The notes: a model not told the origin generated them from the sequence alone. DNA of 64,000 nt from Nonomuraea gerenzanensis (GCF_020215645.1 NZ_CP084058.1:3038001-3102000); one strand, 5' to 3'; shown: positions 18,240 through 27,899, counted from the first letter of the stretch. Translations and numbers: made by a program.

Positions 18240-19115
18240 CTATTTCACGGCGCCGCCGGTGATGCCGGAGATGATCCTGCGCTGCGCGACCGCGAAGACG
18301 GCGAGCAGCGGCAGGCTCATCAGGATGACGTAGGCGAAGATGAGGTGCCAGTTGTTGAGGTAGAGCCCGGCGTTGGCCACCTGGAACAGGTTCAGCGGCA
18401 ACGTGTCCAGCCGCCCGCCCACGACGAAGAACGCGTAGAAGACGTCGTTCCACACGTACAGGCAGATGAGGATGGTCGCGGTGGCCAGCACCGGCCGCAG
18501 CAGCGGCAGGATCACCGAGAAGAACACCCGCACGGGCCCGGCGCCGTCCATGCGGGCGGCCTCCTCCAGCGACAGCGGCACCGTGCGGACGAAGCCGGTG
18601 ACGAAGAAGATCACGGTGGACAGGTAGATGCCGACGTAGACGCCGATCATGCCGGCCGGGCTGCCCGCCAGCCCGAGCTGGCGTAGGAGGAGCACGATGG
18701 TGACCACCGCGGGCGGCAGCACGATCCCGCTGATGGCCAGCGCGTACAGCACCGCGTTCAGCCGCGAGGCGCGGCGGGCCAGGATCCACGAGGCCATCGA
18801 GCCGAACGTGAGCACCAGCAGCACCGACGGCAGCACGACGAGCAGGCTGCCCAGGAACGCCAGGGGCACCTCGCCCTGCTGCCAGACCTGCGCCAGGTTC
18901 TCCCACAACCGCCACCGCGCGGGCGGCGACAGGTTCGGCGACAGAGCCTCGCCCTGCGACTTGGCGGCCGTGACGACGACCAGCCACAGCGGCACCCCCA
19001 TGACGGGGACGACCAGCGCGACGACCGCGAACGGCCGCAGCCGCGCGGCCGGCCCCCGCCCCGCCGGGGACGGCGCCCGGCGGCGGGCGGTGGAACCAAA
19101 GGCGGGGACGGTCAC
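18240..19115 (-). CDS. Carbohydrate ABC transporter permease (MalG type)
   Basis: 291 residues with six hydrophobic segments and the inner-membrane EAA loop (EEAARMDGAGPVRVFFSVILP) that contacts the ATPase. The GTG start overlaps the stop of the upstream permease (GTGA). It is the last gene of the alpha-galactoside operon. No ATPase gene is present, so a shared multitask ATPase of the MsiK type elsewhere in the genome must energise it. It ends nine bases from the convergent ABC-F gene with no obvious terminator between. Confidence 0.9.
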   Translation of the reverse strand: MTVPAFGSTARRRAPSPAGRGPAARLRPFAVVALVVPVMGVPLWLVVVTAAKSQGEALSPNLSPPARWRLWENLAQVWQQGEVPLAFLGSLLVVLPSVLLVLTFGSMASWILARRASRLNAVLYALAISGIVLPPAVVTIVLLLRQLGLAGSPAGMIGVYVGIYLSTVIFFVTGFVRTVPLSLEEAARMDGAGPVRVFFSVILPLLRPVLATATILICLYVWNDVFYAFFVVGGRLDTLPLNLFQVANAGLYLNNWHLIFAYVILMSLPLLAVFAVAQRRIISGITGGAVK

Positions 19116-20038
19116 AGGATCTCCTCCCTCTTGCGCAGCACGCGGATGACGGGGAAGGCCAGCAGCGCGACCATCAGGAACAACACCAGGCTCATGGCCG
19201 TGGCCTGGGCGAACAGCCCCTGGCCGAACGTGCGGTAGATGAAGATGTTGAGGATCTCGGTGCTGCGGGCCGGGCCGCCGCCGGTCAGCGCCTGCACGAT
19301 GTCGAAGCCGTTCATCGAGCCGAGCAGCGCCGTGGCCACGTTGAAGGTGACGGCCGGGGCCAGCAGCGGGAAGCGGATCGACCAGAACGCCTGCCACGGC
19401 GTGGCGCCGTCGATGCGGGCGGCCTCGGTCACGTCCTCGGGGATCGTCTTGAGCCCCGCAAGGTAGATCAGCATCGACAGGCCCATCCACTTCCAGGCGT
19501 GGATGACCGCGGCCAGCACCAGCGTCCACGTCGTGCTGCCCAGCCAGGCGATCTCCACCTGCTGCCCGGTCAGCGCCGAGAGCAGGTCGTTGAGGCTGCC
19601 GTCCGGCTTGAGCAGGGCCTGGAAGACGTAACCGACGGCCAGCGCGGACATCAGCACCGGGATGAGGAACGCCAGGCGGGCGGCCCGGTTGAGCCAGGTG
19701 TCCTTTTCCAGCAGCACGGCCAGGCCGAAGCCGAACACGTTCTGGAACAGGGCCACCAGCGCGGCGTAGATCACCGTGATGCGCAGCGCGCTGAAGAGCG
19801 TGCCGTCCGACAGCAGGTAGGTGAAGTTGTCGAAGCCCGCGGGACGAATCTCGCTCTTGAAGCTCGACCAGTCGGTGAAGGCGTAGACGAAGTTGAACAG
19901 GGTCGGCAGGAAGAAGAAGACGAACAGGATCGCGAACGCGGGCAGGAGGAACCACATGGGGTGCGTCCGGCCGCGCGCGACGGCGGTGGCGGGCGCCCGC
20001 GGGGCGGCTCTCACGGGGCGGGTGAGCGTCTGCTGCAC
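19112..20038 (-). CDS. Carbohydrate ABC transporter permease (MalF type)
   Basis: 308 residues. A short basic Ala/Arg-rich N-terminus precedes six membrane segments, and the EAA loop VTEAARIDGATPWQAFWSIRFP is present near residue 210. It forms the heterodimeric channel with the MalG-type protein encoded next. The preceding solute-binding lipoprotein gene is 54 bases upstream on the same strand. Confidence 0.9.
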   Translation of the reverse strand: MQQTLTRPVRAAPRAPATAVARGRTHPMWFLLPAFAILFVFFFLPTLFNFVYAFTDWSSFKSEIRPAGFDNFTYLLSDGTLFSALRITVIYAALVALFQNVFGFGLAVLLEKDTWLNRAARLAFLIPVLMSALAVGYVFQALLKPDGSLNDLLSALTGQQVEIAWLGSTTWTLVLAAVIHAWKWMGLSMLIYLAGLKTIPEDVTEAARIDGATPWQAFWSIRFPLLAPAVTFNVATALLGSMNGFDIVQALTGGGPARSTEILNIFIYRTFGQGLFAQATAMSLVLFLMVALLAFPVIRVLRKREEIL

Positions 20039-20092
20039 GTGGTGACTCCTCGGGGTGTGCGCCGGAAGCCGGCAGGATTCAGAGGCCGGCGC

Positions 20093-21400
20093 TCAGAAGC
20101 CGGTGGCGCCGGCGGCCTTGGCGAGCTGGGCGAACTGCTTCTGCGTCGCGGCCGCCACCTGCTCGGGCGTCAGGCTGCCGGTGATCATGTCGGCCAGGTT
20201 CAGGTACAGGTCCGGGTTGGCCACGGCGAGCGCCTGCATCGACCCGACCGCCTGCCCGAGCGAGGCGTGCACGTCCAGCAGCGCCTGCGGCACGCCGTCA
20301 GGCGTCGGCACGTCCGTACGCAGCGACACCGTCTTGCGGTCGGCCACGAAACCGGCGTAACCCGGCCCCATCCAGTACGCCAGGAGCTGCCGGGCGGCCT
20401 GCTCCCGCTTGGCGTCGCCGGTGCGGAAGGCCACCAGCGCGTTCGACTGGTCGGGAATGAACGTGCCCACGTTCCCCGACGGCGAGATCGGGAAGAAGCC
20501 GATCTTCTCGTCCAGCTCGGCCGTGTCGGCCTTGGCCTGGAGCTGGCCGAAGAACGAGTTCACCTGCATCACCATGGCCGCCTTGCCGGACAGCAGCGCC
20601 TCGCCCTGGTCCTCGAACGTCGCCGTCTTGATGTCGGCGTTGAACAGGCCCTCGTCGATCAGCGCCCGGTACTTCCTGATCGCGTCCAGGATGGTCCGGT
20701 CCTCGAACGTCTCCTTGCCCGTGTTGACCCGCTCCCACAGGCCGTTCCTGGCGGCGTCGGCGAGCTGGACCTGCACCCACCACTGGGTGGCCCACTTGTC
20801 GCCGGCCATCTCGAAGAACGGGGTGACGCCCTTGCCCTTGAGCGCGCGGGCGGTCTCGACCAGCTCGTCGAAGCTCTTCGGCGGCTGCTTGACGTGCTGC
20901 TTGTTGTAGTAGACGCCCTCGACCGCCGGGCTGGTGACGAGCGCGGCGTAGCGCGTCCTGTCGAGCAGGCCCGTCATGTCGCGCAGCTCGGGCGACATGC
21001 TCTCGATCCAGGGGGCGCCGTCGAGCGGCTGGAGGTTGGCGCGGGCGTTGAGCGCGGTGAGCATGGACGCCGTCGGCTGCCAGAAGGCCAGGTCCGGTTT
21101 GTCGCCGGTGGCCACCTTGGTCTGCACGCCCTGCTCGTACGGGTCGGGGATGGTGACGACCTCCACCTTGGCCCCGGTGGCCTGGGTGAACGCGTCGGTC
21201 ACGCCCTTGGGCACGGTGTTGCTGTTCTGGGCGGCCCAGATGGTGAGCGTCACCCCGTCCAGTCGGGCGGTGGGGGAGGGCCACGCGGCCGGCGAGCCGC
21301 CGGTGGCGGGGGCCGCGGCGGGCCCGGCCGCGGGGTCGCTGCACGCCGCGACGGCCAGGACGAGGGCCGACGCGGCGGCGACACGCTGTGCGAGCTTCAC
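20093..21400 (-). CDS. Sugar-binding lipoprotein of ABC transporter
   Basis: 435 residues. The signal peptide ends in a lipobox (AVAAC, Cys20), so the protein is lipid-anchored outside the membrane. The mature part is a family-1 extracellular solute-binding protein (LTIWAAQNSNTVPKGVTDAF opening, PDLAFWQPTASM, KAAMVMQVNSFFGQ). Its place right after the alpha-galactosidase gene suggests melibiose, raffinose or related alpha-galactosides as ligand. This is inferred from context. Confidence 0.9.
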   Translation of the reverse strand: MKLAQRVAAASALVLAVAACSDPAAGPAAAPATGGSPAAWPSPTARLDGVTLTIWAAQNSNTVPKGVTDAFTQATGAKVEVVTIPDPYEQGVQTKVATGDKPDLAFWQPTASMLTALNARANLQPLDGAPWIESMSPELRDMTGLLDRTRYAALVTSPAVEGVYYNKQHVKQPPKSFDELVETARALKGKGVTPFFEMAGDKWATQWWVQVQLADAARNGLWERVNTGKETFEDRTILDAIRKYRALIDEGLFNADIKTATFEDQGEALLSGKAAMVMQVNSFFGQLQAKADTAELDEKIGFFPISPSGNVGTFIPDQSNALVAFRTGDAKREQAARQLLAYWMGPGYAGFVADRKTVSLRTDVPTPDGVPQALLDVHASLGQAVGSMQALAVANPDLYLNLADMITGSLTPEQVAAATQKQFAQLAKAAGATGF

Positions 21401-21418
21401 GGTTCGGCTTCCTTCGGG

Positions 21419-23623
21419 TCAGAGAGGACGGAGGTGGAGGATGCGGGCAGTGGGTGCGGGGGTGGTGGCGGTGACGGTGAGCTCGGCGGCCCGCGCGTTC
21501 CAGGAGCAGGCCCAGCCCTCCGCCGCCGCCGGGTAGGCGAGTTCCACGGTGAGGTCGCGTCCGGCCAGGTGGGGGAGCCGCAGGACGGCGGTCCCCGAGG
21601 CTCCGGGGCGGCGCCAGACCGCCAGCCGGGTCACCTGCCCGGTGCGCAGGCCGAGGGCGAGCCACGGGTCGTCCCAGCCGGGCAGGCCGAGCGGCCAGCA
21701 CGGGGTGGCGCGCAGCAGGTCGGCGCGCAGGCTCCGGTGCAGCCGCACGCCCTCCGCGACCAGGGCGAGCTGCTCGGGCGCCATTCGAGGCAGGTCGCCC
21801 GACAGGTAGAGCCGGCCCAGGATGCCCGTGCACATCGTGAAGGCGATCTCCTCGGCCGTCATCCCGGGCTGCGGGTAGGCCCAGTTGGCGGCCTGCTCGG
21901 GCAGCATCGACAACGGCGCGGCGACCGCGATCGGCGGGTAGCGCAGGAAGTCCTGCTGGTCGCTGGTGGACTGCAGTTGCAGGCGCGAGAGCATCGCGTA
22001 GTCCATGCGCATCGCGCCCGAGCCGCAGTTCTCCAGCACCAGGCGCGGGTGGCGGTCCAGCACGGACTCCAGCCAGGCCAGGTGCGCCCGGTTGTGCGCC
22101 AGCAGCCCGGCGCCGACGCTCGGCGCGTCCACGTCGGTGCCTGCGCCGGGGTTGATGTTGTAGTCCAGCTTGAAGTAGCCCACGCCCAGCTCCTCGACCA
22201 GCCGGTCCACCACCTGGTCCAGGTGCGCGACGGCCGCCGGGTGGCGCAGGTCGAGGTGATAGCGGCCGTGCTCGGCCAGCCGCACGCCGCCACGCTGCAG
22301 GAACGCCGCGTCCGGCAGCTTGTCGGCCATCGGGCTGCGCACACCGATCACCTCCGGCTCCAGCCACAGGCCGGGGGTCATGCCCGCGCTCGTGATGCGG
22401 GTCAGGACCTCTTCCAGGCCGTGCGGGAAGCGGGTCTGGGAGGGGTGCCACTCGCCTACGCTGTCCCACCAGTCGCCGCCGTCGTCGTACCAGCCGGCGT
22501 CCACGCAGAACACCTGCGCGCCTGCGGCGGCGGCTGCGTCGATCAGGGGGAGGAGTTTCTCGGTGGTGGGGTCGCCCATGAGGGTGTTCATGTAGTCGTT
22601 GAAGATGAGCGGTAGGGCGGGGCGGTCGGGGTGGGGGCGCACCAGCGCGCGCCGGTAGGCGGTCAGCGCCGCCGCCGCGCTCTCCATGCCGTCGATGCCG
22701 GCCGCGCCTGCGCCGGCCTCCGGGCCTGCGCTTGCCCCCACGCCGCTTGCCCCCGCGCCGTCACCGGTGACCCTCGCGCCGCCCTCGCGGCTCCCGTCCG
22801 AGACGGCGATGGCGACCGGCACGGTGGTGAACGACTCGCCGGGAGCGAGCAGCTCGTTCCACTGGTGGTCGAGGTCGGTGGGGCCGGACAGGGCGACGTA
22901 CGCGCCGTCCAGCCGCTCGCCCGTCTCCCAGCGCCACGGGCCGTTGTGCTCGATCTGCCACAACCACGTGCGCCCGGTGCGCCGGTCGATCAGGCCGCCC
23001 ATGGGCACGTGCCGGCCGCTCGACCAGGTGCCCTGGCTGGTCAGGGCGAACGTGCCCTTGCCGTGCTGGCCGTGCGCCCCGAGCCCGAGGTCGGGGACGT
23101 GGTCGCCGAGCGGGCGCCTGGTCCAGCGGTTCTCAGCGAGCCACTCGCTGTCGGCGTACAGGAGGTCGAGGCCGCTCGCGTGCTCCGCGGGGAAGGCCGC
23201 GGCGAACGAGGTGACCGCCAGCAGCGGCACCGGGTGCTCGCCGGTGTTGGTGACCAGGACCCGCACCTGCACCGCCGAAACGCCGTCGGGGGAGCGCATG
23301 ATCAGCTCGGCGTCCAGGCCCGATGCCTGGTCGCGCAGCCGGATCCGCAGCTCGTGCCAGCCGTTCGCGCTCGACTGCTCGGAGCCCGCGTACCGCAACC
23401 TGCAGCCCACCGCCGTCTCCGACAGCCGCTGGGAAGCCCTGGCCCGGCCCTCGCCCGGCACCAGCACCTCCACCAGCGGCTGGGAGGAGGGGGCTGCCGG
23501 TGGGGCGGATCTCGTCCCCGCCGACAGCTCGCGCAACGACACCGGGCGGTCCGGGTGGATCTCCACGACGGCGGTGAGGCCGGTGTGCCCCCAGCGCACG
23601 GTCTCGACGACGTCAGCAGGCAT
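21419..23623 (-). CDS. GH36 alpha-galactosidase
   Basis: About 734 residues without a signal peptide, so it acts inside the cell on imported sugar. A beta-sandwich N-terminal domain (about 1-300) precedes a TIM barrel. Catalytic features of GH36/clan D are visible: the nucleophile aspartate in YFKLDYNIN, and CGSGAMRMDY where GH36 enzymes have the C-x-G-G/S-R-x-D acid/base block; WDSVGEWHP and LEPEVIG also fit. A short low-complexity insert (Gly/Ala/Ser) near residue 285 separates the domains. The start is ATG 23623 (a TTG lies directly before it). It is the first gene of the operon, behind two LacI-type palindromes. Confidence 0.88.
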   Translation of the reverse strand: MPADVVETVRWGHTGLTAVVEIHPDRPVSLRELSAGTRSAPPAAPSSQPLVEVLVPGEGRARASQRLSETAVGCRLRYAGSEQSSANGWHELRIRLRDQASGLDAELIMRSPDGVSAVQVRVLVTNTGEHPVPLLAVTSFAAAFPAEHASGLDLLYADSEWLAENRWTRRPLGDHVPDLGLGAHGQHGKGTFALTSQGTWSSGRHVPMGGLIDRRTGRTWLWQIEHNGPWRWETGERLDGAYVALSGPTDLDHQWNELLAPGESFTTVPVAIAVSDGSREGGARVTGDGAGASGVGASAGPEAGAGAAGIDGMESAAAALTAYRRALVRPHPDRPALPLIFNDYMNTLMGDPTTEKLLPLIDAAAAAGAQVFCVDAGWYDDGGDWWDSVGEWHPSQTRFPHGLEEVLTRITSAGMTPGLWLEPEVIGVRSPMADKLPDAAFLQRGGVRLAEHGRYHLDLRHPAAVAHLDQVVDRLVEELGVGYFKLDYNINPGAGTDVDAPSVGAGLLAHNRAHLAWLESVLDRHPRLVLENCGSGAMRMDYAMLSRLQLQSTSDQQDFLRYPPIAVAAPLSMLPEQAANWAYPQPGMTAEEIAFTMCTGILGRLYLSGDLPRMAPEQLALVAEGVRLHRSLRADLLRATPCWPLGLPGWDDPWLALGLRTGQVTRLAVWRRPGASGTAVLRLPHLAGRDLTVELAYPAAAEGWACSWNARAAELTVTATTPAPTARILHLRPL

Positions 23624-23650
23624 CAAGGTCTCGCTTTCGCTTCAGCGCTC

Positions 23651-23666
23651 ATGTGACCGGTCACAT
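23651..23666. promoter_or_regulatory. LacI-type operator 1 (ATGTGACCGGTCACAT)
   Basis: A perfect 16-bp palindrome with the central CG typical of LacI-family operators, 28 bases upstream of the alpha-galactosidase ATG. It shares the TGTGA-N-CG-N-TCACA pattern with the second site. Confidence 0.7.
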
Positions 23667-23678
23667 TCTTGCGCCTCA

Positions 23679-23694
23679 GTGTGAGCGGTCACAC
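23679..23694. promoter_or_regulatory. LacI-type operator 2 (GTGTGAGCGGTCACAC)
   Basis: A near-perfect palindrome (one mismatched pair) centred 28 bp from operator 1, i.e. on nearly the same face of the helix about 2.7 turns away. Paired sites allow cooperative binding by the LacI protein encoded upstream. Confidence 0.65.
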
Positions 23695-23927
23695 GCCGAC
23701 GAGGGAAGCCCTCTTTGCGGGATCGTTACACGCGGGTTTCCGTGGAGTGCGAGGTGCGGCCGGAGCAACGGCGGCGGGGGCACGGGCTGTTCAGCGGCGT
23801 TGGGGGGGCACACCGTTCAGCGTGGTCGGCCGCCGGACGAGGCGCGCCTGGGCGCTGGAGCGGCGCTGAGGTGAGCGCGGCAGGGGTGCTCAGGCGGCGG
23901 TGGGGGCGAGCGCGGCGGGGTGCCGTT

Positions 23928-24995
23928 TCAGCGGCGGTGGCGTGGGGGCGCGGTGGATTCGCGGAGCACGAGGGACGGCGGGGTGAGCGCGGGCTCGGGC
24001 TGCGGGCCGCCCGTCAGCTCGGCCACGGCCGCGTGGAAGCAGGCCCGGCCCAGACCGGCGAAGTCCATCCGCACGGTGGTCAGCGCGGGCGTCCAGTACG
24101 CCGACCCCGGGATGTCGTCGAAGCCCACCAGGCTCACGTCACCGGGCACGTCCTTGCCCGCGTCGTACAGCGCCCTGCGCACCCCCTGCGCGATGTCGTC
24201 GTTGCCGCACAGGATCGCGGTGACGTCCGGTGCGGAGGCCAGCCGCTGCCCGGCCGCGTACGCGGAGCGGATGTCCCACCCGCACCCGATCAGCTCGGGG
24301 ATCTCGGCCCCCGCCGCCCGCAGCGCGTCGCGCCACCCCGCCAGGCGGCCACCGGCCACGGCGCCCTCGCGCCCGCCTTCGGAGGGGATGGCGACGTGGT
24401 GCACGGTGTGGTGGCCGAGGCCCAGCAGGTGCTGGGTGGCGTCGGCGGCGGCGCGGCGCTCGTCGAGGGCGATGGCGACCCGCCCCCGGTCGGGCGCGGC
24501 CGGCTCGGCGGCGGCCACGGCCGGCACGTGCTCGGGCAGCGCCTCCAGGACCGCGACGCCGAGCGGGTCGAACGCGATCACCACCACCCCGCCCGCGCTG
24601 GCGTCGCCGACGTAGTCGACGGTCTGCTTGACTTCGGCGGGCTCGGCCGACTCCACGACCCTGATGCCCATGGCCATGCCCTCGGCCCTGGCGGCCTCCT
24701 CCAGGCCCTGGAGCGTGGCCGCGTAGCCGTACAGGACGGTGTTGGAGGTGACGGCGGTGATGCCGCGGGCGCGCCCCAGGCTCAGGGCGCGCGCCGTGCG
24801 GCTGGGGCGGAAGCCGAGGCTCTCGATCGCCGCCAGCACCGCCGTGCGGGTCTCCGGCCGCACGCGAGGGGACTCGTTCAGCACACGTGAGACGGTCTGG
24901 TACGAGACTCCCGCGGCGGCGGCGACATCCCGGATGCTGGGTGCGGTCGCGCCGCGGGCGGCGGGGCGAGGCGCCCGTCGAGGGGTCGGAGTCAC
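23928..24995 (-). CDS. LacI-family regulator of the alpha-galactoside operon
   Basis: About 355 residues. The LacI helix-turn-helix is SIRDVAAAAGVSYQTVSRVLNES (about residues 20-42) with the hinge LSLGRARGI, followed by a periplasmic-binding-protein-like sugar domain. GTG 24995 was chosen because TACGAT (minus strand, 25007-25002) sits six bases before it, giving a leaderless message. An in-frame GTG at 25001 abuts that hexamer and is less likely if the -10 is real. Two LacI-type palindromes lie between this gene and the alpha-galactosidase operon, its obvious target. It begins 30 bases after the acyl-CoA synthetase gene, so read-through from that operon is also possible. Confidence 0.88.
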   Translation of the reverse strand: MTPTPRRAPRPAARGATAPSIRDVAAAAGVSYQTVSRVLNESPRVRPETRTAVLAAIESLGFRPSRTARALSLGRARGITAVTSNTVLYGYAATLQGLEEAARAEGMAMGIRVVESAEPAEVKQTVDYVGDASAGGVVVIAFDPLGVAVLEALPEHVPAVAAAEPAAPDRGRVAIALDERRAAADATQHLLGLGHHTVHHVAIPSEGGREGAVAGGRLAGWRDALRAAGAEIPELIGCGWDIRSAYAAGQRLASAPDVTAILCGNDDIAQGVRRALYDAGKDVPGDVSLVGFDDIPGSAYWTPALTTVRMDFAGLGRACFHAAVAELTGGPQPEPALTPPSLVLRESTAPPRHRR

Positions 24996-25030
24996 GATCA
25001 CATCGTAGGGCGGCGAGCGGAAGGCGGAGG

Positions 25031-26548
25031 TCAGCGGGCGGCCCGGGCGCGGAGGTCGGCTTTGCGGATCTTGCCGGAGCCGGTGCGCGGCAACTCCTCC
25101 ACCACGTCGAAGTAGCGCGGGATCTTGTACTTGGCCAGCCGCCCCAGCAGAAACCCCCGCAACCCCTCACCCGTGACCACGACGTCACCACGCGGGATCA
25201 CGAAGGCGTGCCCCACCTCCCCCCAAGTGCCATCCGGCACCCCCACCACCGCCGCCTCCGCCACACCCGGATGCTCGGCCAGCACACCCTCCACCTCAGC
25301 CGGATACACGTTCTCACCCCCGGAGATGAACATGTCCTTGGCCCGGTCCACGATGAACAGATGCCCCTCCGGGTCCCGGGTCGCGATGTCCCCGGAGCGG
25401 AACCAGCCGCCGTCGGCGAAGGCGGCCCGGGTGGCCGAGGGATTGTTCCAGTAGCCGGGGGTGACGTTCGGCCCCTTGATGAGCACCTCGCCGGGCTCAC
25501 CGGGAGAGGTGTCGGTGAGGTCGGGGCGGACCACGCGCACGTCGGCGAAGAAGACCGGCACGCCGGCGGAGCCGGCCTTGCGCAGGCTCTGGCTCGGCTC
25601 CAGGAAGGTGGCGCCCGGGGAGGTCTCGGTGAGCCCGTACCCCTGGCAGAACACCAGCCCGCGCTCCTGGTAGGTGCGGATGAGCGCAGGCGGCACGGGC
25701 GCGCCCCCCGCCATCAGGGTGCGTACGGACGACAGGTCGGCGCCCGCCCAGCGGGGCGAGCGGGCCAGCGCGGCGAACATCGTGGTGACGCCGAACATCC
25801 AGGTGACGCGGTGCTCGGCGATGAGGTCGTAGCAGCGGTCCACGTCCCACGAGGGCATGATCACCGAGCGGCCGCCCTTGAGGAACGTGGGCAGCAGCGT
25901 CTGGTTCAGCGCGGCCACGTGGAAGAGCGGGGCGCTGACCAGCGTCACCTCGTCGCTGCGCAGGTCCACGCCGACGAGCATGTTGTAGCAGTTCCAGACC
26001 AGGTTGCCGTGGGTGAGCACGGCGCCCTTGGGGCGTCCGGTGGTGCCCGAGGTGTAGAGGATCAGGGCCGGGTCGTCGAGGGTCACCGGCACGTCGATGG
26101 TGCCGTCCGCGCGGCCCTGCGCGAGCCACTCCTCGTACGCGTGCTCGCCGGGCGCGGGATCGGCGAGCGCCACGACGGTGGCGGGGGTGCCGTCGAGCGC
26201 GCGTACGGCGGCGGCGCACTCGGGCGCGTAGACCAGCGCGGTCGCGCCCGAGTCGGCCAGCATGTACGCGACCTCGGGCGCGGCCAGGCGGAAGTTGAGC
26301 GGCACGAAGACGGCGCCGAGCAGGTGCGCGGCGAACAGGGTCTCGGGAAAGGCGAGGTGGTTGGGCCCCAGGTAGGCGACCCGGTCCCCGGCCGCCACCC
26401 CGGCCCGCCGCAGCCGGTCGGCGAGCCGGGTGGTGCGCTCGTGCACGCCGGCGTAGGTGAGGCTGCGCCCGCCGAAGACGAACGCCGGGTGGTCCGGGGT
26501 CATGAGGGCGCGGCGGGCGGGCCAGCCGCCCAGTCCGGCGTTGCGCAT
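25031..26548 (-). CDS. Acyl-CoA synthetase (AMP-forming)
   Basis: 505 residues of the ANL superfamily. It has the P-loop-like YTSGTTGRPKGA motif (about 167-178), the YGLTET motif, the FRSGDIA hinge region and the C-terminal PRTGSGKIRK with its catalytic lysine. It should adenylate a carboxylic acid and form its CoA thioester. It is the last gene of the operon SDR-amidohydrolase-MaoC-MFS-synthetase and starts ten bases after the MFS gene. The acid is unknown. The neighbours suggest a substrate imported by the MFS protein and then oxidised as a CoA ester. Confidence 0.88.
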   Translation of the reverse strand: MRNAGLGGWPARRALMTPDHPAFVFGGRSLTYAGVHERTTRLADRLRRAGVAAGDRVAYLGPNHLAFPETLFAAHLLGAVFVPLNFRLAAPEVAYMLADSGATALVYAPECAAAVRALDGTPATVVALADPAPGEHAYEEWLAQGRADGTIDVPVTLDDPALILYTSGTTGRPKGAVLTHGNLVWNCYNMLVGVDLRSDEVTLVSAPLFHVAALNQTLLPTFLKGGRSVIMPSWDVDRCYDLIAEHRVTWMFGVTTMFAALARSPRWAGADLSSVRTLMAGGAPVPPALIRTYQERGLVFCQGYGLTETSPGATFLEPSQSLRKAGSAGVPVFFADVRVVRPDLTDTSPGEPGEVLIKGPNVTPGYWNNPSATRAAFADGGWFRSGDIATRDPEGHLFIVDRAKDMFISGGENVYPAEVEGVLAEHPGVAEAAVVGVPDGTWGEVGHAFVIPRGDVVVTGEGLRGFLLGRLAKYKIPRYFDVVEELPRTGSGKIRKADLRARAAR

Positions 26549-26558
26549 GAGGGTGCTC

Positions 26559-27863
26559 CTAGCGGGTGACGCTGAGATCGGCGGCGGAGCCCAGATCGGT
26601 ACGGCTCGTCTCGCGCAGCGCCGCCGTGCACACCACGGTCAGCAGGCAGAACCCGGCGATGACGGCGGAGATCAGCCCGGTGCCGCCGCCTCCGGTGGAG
26701 GCCTGGATCTGGGCGAACAGCAGCGGGGCCAGACCCGCGCCGAGCCCGGCGATCTGGTAGCCGAGCGAGGCGCCGGTGTAGCGGCTGCGGGTGGCGAACA
26801 GCTCGGCGTACAGCGCGGCGAGCGGCCCGTACATCATGGGATGGATGATCGACTGCCCGAGCACGAGCGCGAGCGTGAGCAGTCCGACGCTGCCGGAGTC
26901 GGCCAGCGGGAAGATCACGAACGCGTACGCGGCGGCGGCCACCGCGCCGGCCAGCACGATCGGGCGGCGGCCCACCCGGTCCGACAGCGCGGACCAGCCG
27001 ATGATGCCGACGACGGCCAGCCCCGACGTCAGCGTGAGCCCGTTGAGCACCTGCTGCCGCGCGAACCCGGCCTGCACCCCGTACGAGACGAGGAACGTGG
27101 TCAGCGTGCCCTGCAGCACGAACGGCGACAGCCCGACCCCGATGCCGAGCAGCAGCGCCTTGGGGTGGTTGCGCAGCACGTCCAGCAGCGGCGCCGAGCG
27201 CGGCCCGGGGCTCGACGACGCGGCGGAGGCGAAGACGGGCGTCTCCTCCACCCGGGACCGCACGAACAGGCCGATCCCCAGCAGCACGATGCTCAGCAGG
27301 AACGGGATGCGCCAGCCCCAGCTCAGGAACGCCTGCTCGTCCATGAGCGCGGCACTGCCGTTCAGCGCCGCCGTGGACAGCAGCATGCCGAACGGCGCCC
27401 CGGCGTTGGTGAAGCTGGCCCACAGGCCGCGTCGGCCCGACGCGTGCTCGGCCGACATGAGCACCGCGCCGCCCCACTCGCCGCCGACCGCGATGCCCTG
27501 CACCACGCGCAGCAGCACGAGCGCGATCGGGGCCAGGACGCCGAGCTGTTCGTACGTCGGCAGCACGCCGATCAGGGTGCTGGCCACGCCCATGAGCGTC
27601 ATGGTCAGCACCAGCATGCGCTTGCGGCCGAGCCGGTCGCCGAAGTGTCCGAAGATGACGCCGCCGAGAGGCCGCGCCAGGTAGCCGGTCGCGAACGTGC
27701 CCAGGCTGGCGACCGTGGCGGCCAGCGGGCTCAGGTTGGAGAAGAAGACCTTGCCGAACACCAGGGCGGAGGCGGTGGCGTACAGGAGGAAGTCGTAGTA
27801 CTCGATGACGCTGCCGAGGAAGCTGGAGGCCACGGCGCGGCGCAGCTGGGTGGGGTTGGACAT
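26559..27863 (-). CDS. MFS metabolite:H+ symporter (organic acid importer)
   Basis: 434 residues with twelve membrane segments. The N-terminal SFLGSVIEYYDFLLYA motif and FGHFGDRLGRKRML loop are typical of the metabolite:H+ symporter branch (shikimate, alpha-ketoglutarate, proline/betaine and aromatic-acid carriers). Its position inside a CoA-dependent catabolic operon suggests uptake of the organic acid that the next gene product activates. Confidence 0.85.
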   Translation of the reverse strand: MSNPTQLRRAVASSFLGSVIEYYDFLLYATASALVFGKVFFSNLSPLAATVASLGTFATGYLARPLGGVIFGHFGDRLGRKRMLVLTMTLMGVASTLIGVLPTYEQLGVLAPIALVLLRVVQGIAVGGEWGGAVLMSAEHASGRRGLWASFTNAGAPFGMLLSTAALNGSAALMDEQAFLSWGWRIPFLLSIVLLGIGLFVRSRVEETPVFASAASSSPGPRSAPLLDVLRNHPKALLLGIGVGLSPFVLQGTLTTFLVSYGVQAGFARQQVLNGLTLTSGLAVVGIIGWSALSDRVGRRPIVLAGAVAAAAYAFVIFPLADSGSVGLLTLALVLGQSIIHPMMYGPLAALYAELFATRSRYTGASLGYQIAGLGAGLAPLLFAQIQASTGGGGTGLISAVIAGFCLLTVVCTAALRETSRTDLGSAADLSVTR

Positions 27864-27899
27864 GCGTGATCCCGTTCGTGGGGGTGGGGGGAAGGGGAG

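Larger units (their letters stand above)
23624..23927. other. Intergenic region with alpha-galactoside operon control sites
   Basis: 304 bases between the LacI gene end and the alpha-galactosidase start. The left third holds the two palindromes listed separately. The rest is G-rich, with no convincing coding sequence, hairpin terminator or further repeat. Confidence 0.5.

Noticed and set aside
19499..22615. A 1038-codon plus-strand open frame opposite the sugar transporter and alpha-galactosidase genes
   Set aside because: It spans several real minus-strand genes and their gaps, and the predicted protein is compositionally absurd.
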